NCBI GenBank assembly: GCA_002221725.1
Contig: NJFT01000050.1
Location: 62,001 to 126,000, forward strand
Origin: Scedosporium boydii
Taxonomy: Eukaryota > Ascomycota > Sordariomycetes > Microascales > Microascaceae
Length of the DNA stretch: 64,000 bases
Direction: 5' to 3'
Shown one piece after another: positions 45,376 to 55,749 of this stretch. The number at the start of each line of letters is the position of its first letter. Position 1 is the first letter of the stretch. The notes beneath the pieces are model-generated. The model was given only the letters and a program-made list of their open reading frames with translations, was not told where the DNA came from and made no database searches. The position numbers were made by a program, and so were the translations under genes.

Positions 45376-47655
45376 ATGGCCAGCATCCTCCAAATCGCAT
45401 TCAACGGGCTCGAGGTCATCGACCTGGGTAAAGCCTTTGCCCTGGAAGCCTACCAGCGTCTGTACCAAGACCGTAGCAAGCCGATTGGCCTCATTTCTAT
45501 TGTCCAAGCATTTGGCCAGCTACTGCCGTCCGGCAAGGCGATTGATGATTTCAATAACAAGTGGAAAAAAGGATCGAGACGCTGGAAGCTGGTGGGGACC
45601 GGAATCGAGGTCATCACAGGCAAATCATCCACTACAGGAGAGATGGCCAAGACTGACGCCGGTGTGGTTGCGCTTCTTGTCATATCCTTCCTGATTGATG
45701 CCCTTGGCGCAGAAACCACATCTAACCTCGCACGCCGGGTCATCGACGAAACCCCTGCACAGCTGCTTCCGATTAGGCCACAGAGGGCGCAAGTCGCGAA
45801 TGTGGTCTCAGCTGTGCAGTCTCAGACCGGAAATGTCAGCTGGGAGCAAGAAATCAAAGAAGCTCAAAGCTTCGTGCGCGAGCAGCCAGCGGTATATATC
45901 AATGCACTGTCTGTACCCGCGGCGTCACAGGATATACCCGTTGAAGCGATGAGGGCCTTTTATCAAGCACTCTGCGCTATCTCGAGGTTTCGGGATGAAT
46001 ACCACTGCATCCTTCGGACCACCTTGAGCATCACCTTACCTTTTGTACTTGCGCACTCCATATGCGGTCTCCAAGTCTGGGTCGTCGTTGATGGAGATGT
46101 GGTGTACGGCGGTTCGGTTTCAGGGCAATGGCAGGTAAAATTACAGAGGGAGCAATGTGGCGACGACGGACCCTTCACCGAGGTTAAGATGGGCCGTAAG
46201 CTCGAGACTCCAGAGCTTCTATTGAAAATTGATGATGTCGGGCCTCGCCGTGCCAATAGGATTGGCATCACAGGAATTGCTAAGGCAGCGACCATTGGCC
46301 AAGGCCTGGATACTGAGGAGAGCAAAGAAATAGCTAAACTTGCTATCTGGGCAGCAGAGTTCATCCTGGAAAAGTGGGAGAGAGAGGTCGGAGATGAGTG
46401 GGGCAGTAACTCATATGTCTCGTCCTCGGAGTCCGGTGAATCGGCGAGTTTGAATGGATCAACGGATGGTATGAGTGTCTCTGACGATAATCCTCGCCCG
46501 GTGCCTGTCAAGAGCCGCCTCACCACTAATGCCATTTGCACGTGGTGGGAGTGCTCAGAGAAAACAGCCTTGAACATGCTTAGAGACACTGCACGCATTT
46601 CTGCCGAGCAGTCTCCAGGCGCATCCTGGGCGCAACTGGCCTTCTCCCAGAGGGTAAGCGGCAAAATTTCCCAGTTCGCGGGCCTTGATGATGATGACCG
46701 ACGGATGGCATAGAGACGACAGACACATCACGCCCATGATCGGAAAGATTTTGCGCAGTTGACACGTATGTTGACGACACAGCTCCTCCTCATCACGTTG
46801 CTTAAAGGCAACAGCTTGAGCAACGAGCACGTACGTGTGCGGTCGTCATATTCTCCAGAATACTCGGAACTCGGTATGGCCGTCAAAAAACTCAACAGCT
46901 TAACACCGCTTCGCCAGTCGGACGTGCTCTTCAGTTGGCACTTCTGGCTACACGGCGGACCGCCGCAGACGCCTGAAAGCAACTACGGTCTGGGGGGTCC
47001 AGAAGTGCTAGCGATAGATGGGTATCTAATATACCGAAGTCTCCTTTTCGACCTGAACCTCAGTCCCAACGCTTGCGAGATGGTGACGGTGGAGCCAGGG
47101 CACATCTGCTTAGACGACCGACGACTGGTCGAGATCCGCGCGCCGGACGATATCCCTGTTGTGGAAGGGGAGCCCTATTACCGCGAGCATCTCCAAGCGC
47201 GGACAAAACTGAAATCTCGGGATCGCACAGGACGGGTTGACCTTAGCTGGACAGCGGCGGCGGATGAGGACTCCAACTCCAGCCTGGATCTGGAGATATT
47301 GCTGAGGGGCAGGAATTCTGGTCTGGAAATAGTGGCATCGGTGTATCATATTGCGAAGCTGAGCTGGGGCTTGCAGTATGGGGACAGATCGCTCGGATGT
47401 GAGCACAACGAGGACCGTGTGGGCGAAGTTTTCGAAGGGGAGAGAATTGAGGTGACATCAGCAGGTAGGCGAAGAAAATCCAACTCTGAGTGGAAAACGC
47501 TCCAAATTCTCAGCGCGAACGGCAATGATCTGAGCCAAGTCGCGTGCTTGCTGAGCGCGCCCCCGGATTCATATGGCATGGTGCGTAGGGAGGCCTGCCT
47601 GAGGTGCTGCGTGGCGGAGTGCAACAGGAAAGGTCTGGACTTTTTGATTGGCTAG
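45376..47655 (+). CDS. Conserved fungal protein of unknown function, 739 aa (two exons)
   Basis: Exon 1 is 45376-46653 and exon 2 46714-47655. The 60-bp intron (GTAAGC..ATAG) is phase 0. Without splicing, the first frame ends at TAG 46711-46713, which is exactly the acceptor, so the two open frames belong together. The N-terminus reads ILQIAFNGLEVIDLGKAFALEAYQRLYQDRSKPIGL and IVQAFGQLLPSGKA, blocks I associate with uncharacterised ascomycete proteins. A hydrophobic stretch (GVVALLVISFLIDALGA) could be membrane-associated. The second half has Asp/Ser-rich linkers and no known motif. Function unknown. Confidence 0.7.
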
Positions 47656-48583
47656 GATTTTAACAATATATGACGTACTGAGTGTATGGATATGTCCCAG
47701 CAGAATAAACGTGTAGTCCCTCTTTAAGTTAGAGACTGGCGATGACTATATACCAGCCAGCCTCCTCAAGTGCAGGCTCCTTCTTCAAGTCGAAGAGCCC
47801 AAAATGTCACGGTGCACCTATTAACCGTTCCACCATCAGGCATTGCTGGTAATCAACTAGGTACACCACCATACTTACATAGTATTGGACCGTAACACCA
47901 TATATACCCCTCCTTTCTATAGCATGACCCGGGCCACATCATAGGTTTTCCCCAAAAGTGAATTAAGCTCTCGTCTTCCTGGAAATAAGTGTGCCTTCTA
48001 ACCCCCAAAGCATACCTCCAGTGCCGTCTATATATTGTTAGAGGTGGCCCTATCAGTAGCAGCAGCAAGTTGAAAAGTCCCACGACCTAAACAGGATTCA
48101 AGCAAGGAGCTAATAGCCGTTTACGATCAAAATGTCACAGCATATCTATTGTGTTAGTGCGTAGAGCAGTTAGCGTCCCGCAGTGCTACACTACAGTAAC
48201 TACAGTAGCAACCACCGCAATGGAAGCTCGAGGAGCCGCACAGCTAGACGTTACTTATACATATAGGGAAGGTAGTGTGTTGGTGCATAGAGCATCCAGC
48301 ATCCCGCAGTGCCACGCTAGGAAAGCCACCGCCGCAGTGGAAGCTCGAAGTACTACTCAGCCACACCTCACTTGCACATATATTAAGGGGAGGCCAACTT
48401 CAGGACGGCCTAATTCGACCTTCGTGAATGAACTGGAAAGGTACAGTTCTATTGCGACGCGAACAAAAAATCAAAGTGGTATTCTACACTAGCTCTAGCT
48501 GCCTCCCCTGTCTCTAATATTTAAACATCGCCAACTTCTCATCCGCCACCAAAATCATATCCAGACTTGATTTCTCAGCCTTC
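47656..48583. other. Spacer holding a two-copy tandem repeat
   Basis: The tandem repeat is at 48151-48396. A minus frame at 47853-48083 (76 codons) has no motif. The rest is flank. Confidence 0.5.
48151..48396. repeat. Imperfect direct tandem repeat, two ~120-bp copies in an open frame
   Basis: Copy 1 (48151-48276) and copy 2 (48277-~48396) both start GTGTT(A/G)GTGC(G/A)TAGAGCA. They share ATCCCGCAGTGC-type, GCAATGGAAGCTCGA-type and TTGCACATATA-type blocks. The plus frame stays open through both (LVRRAVSVPQC / LVHRASSIPQC ... MEARGAAQ / VEARSTTQ) and on to a stop at 48492. There is a transition-rich difference pattern and a small gap in copy 2. Whether it is translated is unknown. Confidence 0.65.
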
Positions 48584-49396
48584 TCACATCTGAGGGTTGA
48601 GGTTTCGAGCTCGAGTTACCAAATGCGCTGCTAGCCTGATCACATCATTCCGTTCCCGCTCCCACATCTTGACCTGCTGTTTAACCTGTCGCATCTTCGA
48701 TTTCAGGGCATGATTCATTCGAATGAGGGTATCCATATCCCTGTGAATCTGCCCAATTGTGGCCACCTGATTTACCACCAGCCTTAGAATCTCCGATATC
48801 TCCGCTTGGTTGCCGCCCGCGTGGGGTATTTCGCCATCGGCACTTTCGAGATCCTTCATTTTACTAACAGCTTGGCGAAAACGACGGGAGACATCGTTGG
48901 CAAGGTTTTCATAAGTATTGGTTGCTTCAATGGCTCTATCTCGGCGCCATTTTATTTCCTCGCGGATGTCATCGGCCCTTCGAGCCATATCGAGTCCTGC
49001 TTCCTCCACCACAAGCATCCTGGTGAAGGCTAGGCCGTAGTCTCGGACCTGGGTATCAAAAGGGTGGCCGGGGTTGCAATGTGCCGTGAGAGGCACGTTT
49101 ATATGACACCCGGGAGGGTTGAAGAACCTGCGCCGCTCCTCCAAGCTACCCGGGTCGGTGAAGAAACAATAGTTTTCGTCCGTGTTGAAATCAATCAGGA
49201 ACTTTCTCGCGGCCTGGACGGTGCCGTAGTGGATATCCTGGGGAGTGATGGCATCGTGTATTCGATCGAGTAATTGTTCATTGGTGACAGGGGCGTCGTT
49301 GGTGTTACCTTCGGGTTGGATCAACCAATGCTGCTCAAGCGCTTCCATTGCGCTCTCGAACATCTGAAGACTTTCGTTCTCGCTTGATTGGGACAT
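48584..49396 (-). CDS. Coiled-coil protein of unknown function, 270 aa
   Basis: A single exon starting at ATG 49396 (MSQSSENESLQMFESAMEALEQHW). The frame extends upstream without a better ATG. The middle has ENYCFFTDPGSLEERRRFF and NVPLTAHCNPGHPFD. The C-terminal ~130 residues are long amphipathic helices (MARRADDIREEIKWRRDRAIEA, MRQVKQQVKMWERERNDVIRLAAHLV), strongly suggestive of coiled coil. No domain is recognised and there is no signal peptide. A TATATATATA box lies 130 bp upstream, so the promoter looks conventional. Confidence 0.7.
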   Translation of the reverse strand: MSQSSENESLQMFESAMEALEQHWLIQPEGNTNDAPVTNEQLLDRIHDAITPQDIHYGTVQAARKFLIDFNTDENYCFFTDPGSLEERRRFFNPPGCHINVPLTAHCNPGHPFDTQVRDYGLAFTRMLVVEEAGLDMARRADDIREEIKWRRDRAIEATNTYENLANDVSRRFRQAVSKMKDLESADGEIPHAGGNQAEISEILRLVVNQVATIGQIHRDMDTLIRMNHALKSKMRQVKQQVKMWERERNDVIRLAAHLVTRARNLNPQM

Positions 49397-50171
49397 TTTA
49401 TTGGTGACGGAAATGGAATTTCGGGTTACTTCAGAGGGATTGATGGTTGTTATTGAGAGGAGAGTTTGCTCTGAAGATGCAGATGGAGATTCAGGAATAC
49501 CCCCGAGAGACGATGCGATCCTTCCGTATATATATAGAGAGGCTGAATGCCACAATGCTCACACGATAATTACACATTCGCATTGTCATTTGGGAGAGGC
49601 GTTGGATCTTTCAGTCCGGATGGCTTTGGACAGGGGAACAAGAGGCTCTTACTTGCCAACAAAGGGTCGGACGAGGGTAAGAAACAATGAGGATCTCAAA
49701 AAGTTGAAACAGCAAGCAAGTATACAATAGGATATGAACAATTCGGCCACTGTTGACACCACATAAAGAGCCTTGTTGGTTGAGACTTGACATCTTCCCT
49801 CACAAAGGTTTTGTTGTAAGTCGGAGCAAGGAGAAATCGTATGGCCAGCAGGCAACAACTTGTGACAGCTGCTAATATAAAAATCTAAGTTTTGCGCCAT
49901 TACCTAATGCAGCGCACTCCTTCACCCCACATTGGACAACAATTGAATGATTCATTGTTCTGCGTGTGTCCATGAGCATCCAAGCTCACCCATCCTTGTT
50001 CTAGGCGCCAATCCCTTCAGCTTGATTTCCTTAACTCGGTGGTTTCTTTTCCCTTTCCATTTTCATTCGTGTACATTGTTTTCTATTTTCTTTGTCCTAA
50101 AATTTACCTTGCTATTCTGAAGTAGTCCCGCTTCTCTCAGAAAGAAAGGCGGCCACTATCCCGCCCATGCG
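49397..50171. other. Divergent intergenic region
   Basis: Shared upstream of the coiled-coil gene (minus) and the DUF1308-like gene (plus). The pyrimidine-rich stretch at 50040-50100 precedes the plus gene by about 70 bp, typical of a fungal promoter. No gene is seen. Confidence 0.55.
49525..49538 (-). promoter_or_regulatory. TATA-like box
   Basis: An alternating TATATATATA run lies about 130 bp upstream of the start at 49396 and is oriented for the minus-strand coiled-coil gene. Position and composition suit a TATA element; this is not proven. Confidence 0.4.
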
Positions 50172-51824
50172 ATGGCTTCCACCTCGGGCGAGAACACTCC
50201 ATCACGCTCTACGGCGTCACCACCGGACTCGCCAGGCTACGAAACTCCTAAAGTGATCTCTGATGGCGACAAGAGCAAGCTAGCCGAGAAGCTAGCACAC
50301 GATGCCATCGCGTTATCTGACAAGATCCTCTCCGAAGTTTCCAGCTTGCTAGAGCTCCATGCAACGGTCGGCGAGAATGTCGACAAGCCGCATAGCCTGC
50401 ACCTAGTCAAGCCCAAGATCCTTCTCGGGAATCTCACGCGCCAGTTGAAGCGGGAAAAGGCCGGTGCTGAAAAGTACCTCGAGGAGTTCAAGGGCGCAGA
50501 GGACGACTTGGAACGGAGTCGTGCGTTTACTAGGCTTTCTTGCTTAAATATTACGTTTTATGACATTCTTTGGAGCGTTACCAAGAAGCAACGGGGGTTG
50601 ATCTCTGCGTTGCGCGAGGTCGAGGTGCCGGTGTCTCACAAGCCCGTCCGGGAGGGCACGAAGCGCAATCTTACGAAAGTGGATGCTATGGTGGATAATG
50701 GCGCTGAATGGATCAAAGTCATAACGGCCGATCCAAGACGCCTTGTCTTCCAGATGACCAATGCCGGATGGGACTGGGACGCCGGGGAGGGTGAACCCGG
50801 CATTGAGATTATCGATCGGGAGGACTCGGGGATGGAAGCGCTAGAGATGATTCGGGATCTCATCGCCGCCGCATCAGTCTCGCGAGCTGGGCGCTACTAT
50901 TACCGGACACCGCGTGTTCGAGTGGTACTTCCCAGGGTTATAGAAGGCCAAGACAGCCACATTGACTCCCTCATCAACATCATCCGCCGTCTAGGCGAGA
51001 GGTACAATGTCACACTTATAGTTCAATGCGGGCCCGACGTGCTATTGCCGGACCCCGATGAGCCTCCACTGGAGGATATTTTACTGAGGTTACTGCCTCG
51101 AGAGGACTTTACCTTTACGCCGGTCCTGAACCTCGACTGCACCATCCTTTTCAATTTGGGATCGGACACGGCGCATTTCACCCCAGACACCTTCGAGTCC
51201 AGACACGAGGCAAGAATCAAAGAAGACCTCGACGACGAGCGGAAAAACGGTCCTAGGTTACCGAAAAACATATACCCGGCCCTCGGCGGCCGCAAACTCG
51301 TCTGCACGGAACAAGTGGCCGTTAATTTCCTCAATACCGTTTTGGATATTGGGACGGAGACGGAAATTGCGCGTGCGAAGCTTCTCATCCGGGACGAGGA
51401 ACCCCCAGGCACCGAGGTCTCCGAATCCGAGAGGAAAGTCCTGCTGGAGGAGTTTCAAAAGTTATCGGTGCACGCCGTTCCGGACGATTTGCAGTTACCG
51501 ATAAGAATCGTGAAAACGCCAACCCCCGCTGAAGTCGAATCGTTGGTCGAGTCCGGCGCTTTGCCGCGGATACTGGCTGACCTCGACGAGAAGAAGTTTA
51601 AGTCGATGAACATCTCGGCTATTTTGCAAGGCTGGGTGCACGAGCAGACGACTATAACTTCGAATCGCCAGGTTATGAACCTTTTGAACCAGATCTTGGA
51701 TGACCCCGATAACGAGAACAAGAAGGCTGCGAATGCGTTCCATGTGTGGATGGCGCCGTTTGGGAGGAGGCTTGCTGCAAAACCGAGGCAGTACCACGAG
51801 GGCGAAATATCACAGGTGCCTTGA
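50172..51824 (+). CDS. DUF1308 / C7orf25-like protein
   Basis: A single exon of 550 residues. A low-complexity Ser/Thr/Pro head is followed by helical N-terminal segments (AEKLAHDAIALSDKILSEVSSLLELHATVG). The family block VDAMVDNGAEWIKVITADPRRLVFQMTNAGWDWD comes next. The C-terminal half carries LNLDCTILFNLGSDTAHF, KLVCTEQVAVNFLNTVLDIGTETEIARAKLLI and conserved Asp/Glu residues reminiscent of a PIN-like fold. The human relative C7orf25 (UPF0415) is widely conserved but not functionally settled. The context is housekeeping-like. Confidence in the family rests on the EWIKV block and overall layout. Confidence 0.7.
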   Translation: MASTSGENTPSRSTASPPDSPGYETPKVISDGDKSKLAEKLAHDAIALSDKILSEVSSLLELHATVGENVDKPHSLHLVKPKILLGNLTRQLKREKAGAEKYLEEFKGAEDDLERSRAFTRLSCLNITFYDILWSVTKKQRGLISALREVEVPVSHKPVREGTKRNLTKVDAMVDNGAEWIKVITADPRRLVFQMTNAGWDWDAGEGEPGIEIIDREDSGMEALEMIRDLIAAASVSRAGRYYYRTPRVRVVLPRVIEGQDSHIDSLINIIRRLGERYNVTLIVQCGPDVLLPDPDEPPLEDILLRLLPREDFTFTPVLNLDCTILFNLGSDTAHFTPDTFESRHEARIKEDLDDERKNGPRLPKNIYPALGGRKLVCTEQVAVNFLNTVLDIGTETEIARAKLLIRDEEPPGTEVSESERKVLLEEFQKLSVHAVPDDLQLPIRIVKTPTPAEVESLVESGALPRILADLDEKKFKSMNISAILQGWVHEQTTITSNRQVMNLLNQILDDPDNENKKAANAFHVWMAPFGRRLAAKPRQYHEGEISQVP

Positions 51825-52536
51825 ATCTTACGACGTCCAATACGGGGCCGAGTACAGGGAAGGCTTCCTAGGAATTTTCATTTTATGTCGCATTATACTA
51901 CAGCATTCGCATATTGTTCAACGGCATTCGCATTTTTATATGTCTAGATAAAACGTCTGTCGGTGTTGGCCGCCCACCCGGTAAGAGCGGATAGAACCCT
52001 GGAGCGGGACGAATCACCCCACTCATTAATATGAAGGGTAGTTCGAGCTCTCATATCTCATGGACCCTTGCTCAAATTTCGTTTACAATATAAGGCTCAA
52101 TGATGATTTCGTGCCATTGCCTCCGGGTAAATAGGCGACTCATTATCTTGCAAATATCGCTGCTGGCCTGCGCAGAGGCGCCACCAATGGAGCGAGGAGT
52201 AAACACCAGGCTTTCTCGGATATGCGGCTCACGAGCTCGCAAGGGCACTCGCGCCATCGCACGGAATGACGAGTCCTCTATTTGGGAGGGCAGAGAGAGG
52301 ACGGAAATTTTCACGATAGTAAATGATATTCCTAATTTATCCCTTAACGGAGCGTATTAGGCAGGGCAGAGCGGTTGGGTGACAGGGTCAGGATATAGTC
52401 TTGCCTCTGTTCCTTTCTCTCACTCAAAGTTCGCTCTGTATTTCATGCTTTTATTTCTCGTCTGCACATCTGCAGATGCCTTTCTTTAGATTTACGTCCT
52501 GGTATCTTTCGCGCGCCTCGTGAAAAACCCTCTATA
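51825..52536. other. Spacer
   Basis: A repeated ATTCGCAT(A/T) motif occurs near 51905-51932 in the 3' flank of the DUF1308-like gene. Small frames on both strands at 52072-52360 lack motifs. No gene is called. Confidence 0.45.
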
Positions 52537-53514
52537 ATGAAGCGACTACTCTGTTCCGCGAGTATTCTCCTCGCCGTCCTCGCCCAGGATGAGACACCTC
52601 CCAGCACCGATAACACGCTCAAAATCGCCAGCGACGTCATGACAATCGAACACACACCCGGCCGCATCGCAATCGAAGACTTCTATACCGGCCCCGCCGA
52701 AATCGTCGAAGGCGGCATCGCGGCCCTCCTCTCCGACCCAACCGTAGCCCTCGGAACCAACGCCGAGATCCCCTCGCTTAAGAGCTACGGCCGAAACAAG
52801 GACCTGCGCATCATCTACACCGTAACGGAGACGTATTATCGCATCGTGGCGAACCGAAACGCCGGCATCGAGACCCTCGAGGATCTCCGGGGCAAGAAAA
52901 TCGGAACGATCCCCACCACGACGGCGGCGTATTTCGTCGAGAAGTATCTGGGAACGGTGGGGTTGGAACAGGGAGACTACGAACTTACGTACGGGGGCAC
53001 TTGCCTTCGGGCCCCATGTGCTCGGAACTCGCTCCCCGAGCAACTCGTCAACGGGACCATCGACGCTTTGGCGCTATGGGAACCCACGCGGCAGTTTGCC
53101 GTCAACGAACTCGGCGAGGATGCCATCGTATTCCAGGACCGGAGCATATACCGCGAGATTGTGAATCTGCAGAGCACGGCGACGAAACTAGCCGACCCGG
53201 AGACGCGAGCCCAGATCGTGGAGTTCGTGAGGGCTTTGCACGAGGCGCAGAGGGTGTTTAGGGAGGAGCCATCGGAGGAGCTTTATCAGCGGGTTGCTGA
53301 TGCTACGGGCTCGCAGGCGGACATTATTGAGCAGATGTGGGGGATTCATGGGTGGAGGGGCACGTTGGTCGGGGACATTTTGGAGGTTTTGAGGGAGGAG
53401 GACCCGTGGGTTGCGGGAGTGGAGGGGAGGGATGAGTTGACAGAGGAGGAGATTTTGGAGCTTGTTGATACGAGCATTTTGGAGGAGGCGCTCGGGTTGA
53501 CTCTTGGGGAGTGA
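52537..53514 (+). CDS. Secreted NMT1/SsuA-type solute-binding-like protein
   Basis: A single exon of 325 residues with a short signal peptide (MKRLLCSASILLAVLA). The body resembles bacterial ABC-transporter substrate-binding proteins of the NMT1/THI5/SsuA type (periplasmic-binding type II). Examples are IEHTPGRIAIEDFYTGPAEIVEGGIAALLS, then KDLRIIYTVTETYYRIVANRNAGIETLEDLRGKKIGT (~89-126), the hallmark hinge and ligand block. LPEQLVNGTIDALALWEPTRQFA follows, the usual placement of the ligand-proximal Trp-Glu-Pro. Fungi have no matching periplasmic ABC importer, so it would act outside the cell or in the secretory path, perhaps as a binder or a repurposed enzyme. No intron and high GC use are notable; transfer from bacteria is possible but not shown. 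Confidence 0.75.
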   Translation: MKRLLCSASILLAVLAQDETPPSTDNTLKIASDVMTIEHTPGRIAIEDFYTGPAEIVEGGIAALLSDPTVALGTNAEIPSLKSYGRNKDLRIIYTVTETYYRIVANRNAGIETLEDLRGKKIGTIPTTTAAYFVEKYLGTVGLEQGDYELTYGGTCLRAPCARNSLPEQLVNGTIDALALWEPTRQFAVNELGEDAIVFQDRSIYREIVNLQSTATKLADPETRAQIVEFVRALHEAQRVFREEPSEELYQRVADATGSQADIIEQMWGIHGWRGTLVGDILEVLREEDPWVAGVEGRDELTEEEILELVDTSILEEALGLTLGE

Positions 53515-54126
53515 GTAGATTCAGGTTTACTTGTGACTCGAGAGAATGGAATTGGACGCCTTGCGTGAATCGGACTGCCTTGGAGATCTTTCCGTGTTGA
53601 TGAGTTGCTTTGTCTTACAAGATCTTCTTTTAACCTTGTTGAAACGGAACAATGTAAGCGGCATCTCGGTGGGTAACAATGTGAAGTTCGACACTTCAAG
53701 ATATCTTTTCTCGCCAATTACATTCTTTCGGGCTCCAAAGACAATAGATAAGGGGTACAATGTCCAAAGAAACATTGTCTTGACACTTTGTATGGAACAG
53801 AGGATGGCAAGGTGATCCTTGTGTCCTCAGTTGCCACACAGCTTGAAAGGAAAGCATATCAGGGACTGGAAGATCAAAGGACATCTCATATCCATTCACG
53901 GCTAGTTCAGAAAAGGCTATTATCCTCACCAAGCCTTACGTCTATATAGCCACCGGGAATATCTGGCAAACCGATCCGGACATCAACTCAACTCAACCTT
54001 CACTGCCAACTCACGCTTCGCTCTGAGACCATCTAAGACCGTCTCACAGTTCCAAACCCAACAGTAACCAGAGAACACAAAAAACACAAACCTCCAAGCA
54101 CCAATAACAGATTCAACCACAAAAAA
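53515..54126. other. Spacer with promoter-like 3' half
   Basis: The 53980-54120 stretch is rich in CTCAACT/CAACC and A-rich just before the ATG at 54127, typical of a fungal leader. No gene is seen. Confidence 0.5.
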
Positions 54127-54741
54127 ATGCCCGACTACGTTCCGACATCATGGGCCAATTGCCTGAAGGCCCAGGACTTCCTCCGGGAAGCGTTACGCGC
54201 GAACGGCTCGGATGAGCAGTACTTCGAGCTCGAAAGGTTGTTAAACATCGGCATCCAACCATGCCGCCAAAGACCAATTTGTCCAGATTGTTACCGCTTT
54301 ACCTTCGAGCTTGTGCAGTTGTCACAGCTACTCTACAGTGACATGCAGGAAAACAAGACTCCCACAGTAGACGTTCGCGCTGACATGAACGCTATGGTGA
54401 GTTCTGCGCTTGCTATGATTCATAGTTGTCCGACTTATACGGAGTACGCAAACATGCTGGGGGAGGAAATTCAGCTTAGGCTTCTTGCAGAGCAGCAAGA
54501 TCAGCAAAAAGTGGAGGAGCAGGTCGCAAGGCCGGTGGACATGGGCGTTGGTATCATTCAAGATGATGGGTATGACATTGGCGACCCCATGGATGTGGAT
54601 GGGCCTATTGTGGAGACTGTCAACGGGGGGGGAGAGAATGCCCCTGTCCAGAGAGGTGAGAAGAGAAAACATGAAATGCTCCAGGAGGATGTGAAGAGTC
54701 TCCAAACACGATTCCCGCCCTCGACGAAAGCACAACGCTAA
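54127..54741 (+). CDS. Small protein of unknown function, 204 aa
   Basis: A single exon starting with an A-rich context (CAAAAAAATG). Residues 1-110 are helical with LKAQDFLREALRANGSDEQYFELERLLNIG and CRQRPICPDCYRF, a C-x-x-C pair that could bind zinc. The C-terminus is acidic and ends in a basic KRKHE segment resembling a nuclear signal. I do not recognise a family. The frame and leader look real, but nothing indicates a function. Confidence 0.6.
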   Translation: MPDYVPTSWANCLKAQDFLREALRANGSDEQYFELERLLNIGIQPCRQRPICPDCYRFTFELVQLSQLLYSDMQENKTPTVDVRADMNAMVSSALAMIHSCPTYTEYANMLGEEIQLRLLAEQQDQQKVEEQVARPVDMGVGIIQDDGYDIGDPMDVDGPIVETVNGGGENAPVQRGEKRKHEMLQEDVKSLQTRFPPSTKAQR

Positions 54742-55749
54742 AATGACCCACTGTCCTCCTCGGTGAGAGAGGATCATCGACATGACAGATTGGTGAAGTT
54801 ATAAACGTCTTTCCGCCCTCTAATTATTTTCCCTTTCACTGATACTCACCACAGGGATAATATCCGACAAACCTCTTCATCTTTCTTTGATTTCTACTTC
54901 TCCACGAATGGCCTCCTTCTTCCCTTTATCGTCAGTCCGCGACACCGACTCCTCGAGACAAGAAAGTCTCCAAATCACACTCCGAGGAAGACCACCAACC
55001 TTTCACCTTGGGAGAACCGAGCCTCGAAACTGCCCAATTGTAAGTCGCCATACCACCGCCCCGATGTGTCACCGCCACCAAGAGCTTATGTGTGATCCAA
55101 GGCCCTCGATCTTTCAGATTGGTTTCTCTCCCCTTTTCCTTTTGTTTTTCTTGCGACAATGGGGTTGTTGCGCGGTTCCCCCTTTTCTACTTAAGCTGCA
55201 AAATTGCTCCAGTGCATACTGCACTTTCTCTTTTCATAAATGGCTGCGTTGCTTTGTTTGATTTCTTTCCTTTGTTGACGCTCTAGCTTTCTTTTGGTTT
55301 GTGCTTGTTGTTTTTGGTCTATGGGCTGATACCGGGCAAGTGTCTGGCAGCATGAGGAGTTAGAGGGTTTCGACACAAGCATGTGTAGGGGCAGGTAAAT
55401 AGAAGCTTTTGGTTGGTTAAACATTGACCTTTTCCCCCCCTCGGATTAAAATGCGGTGACAGTGATACGATAATACATCAGACAAGTATGACATCTAAGG
55501 CAAGAGTTGTAGAGAGGGCCGGTTGGGGGGGTGGGTGAAATAATGAAAAAGAGAAATATGGATGGAGAACAGGGAAGCCTGGATTGTTCCTGGGGATTTA
55601 GCTCGGTAACAAATTTAAAGAAAGTTGCTATAAATCAAGACCTTCTAATGTTGCACCATACACAGCCCAGACGCCGATCGCGAAGCGGGATGGAAGATTC
55701 GCATGTAGCGTCGGGTTCGCCAGTCGATACGGTATTAGATATTATTCCC
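54742..55749. other. Spacer between convergent genes
   Basis: A plus frame at 54887-55261 (124 codons) is Phe/Ser-rich with no motif. The T-rich 55100-55320 stretch and A-rich 55430-55640 look like transcript ends of the flanking genes. No gene is called. Confidence 0.45.

Noticed and set aside
46759..47655. Second, separate gene downstream of 45376-46713
   Set aside because: Its first codons have no ATG in good context, and the apparent stop of the upstream frame is precisely a splice acceptor; one spliced gene explains both.
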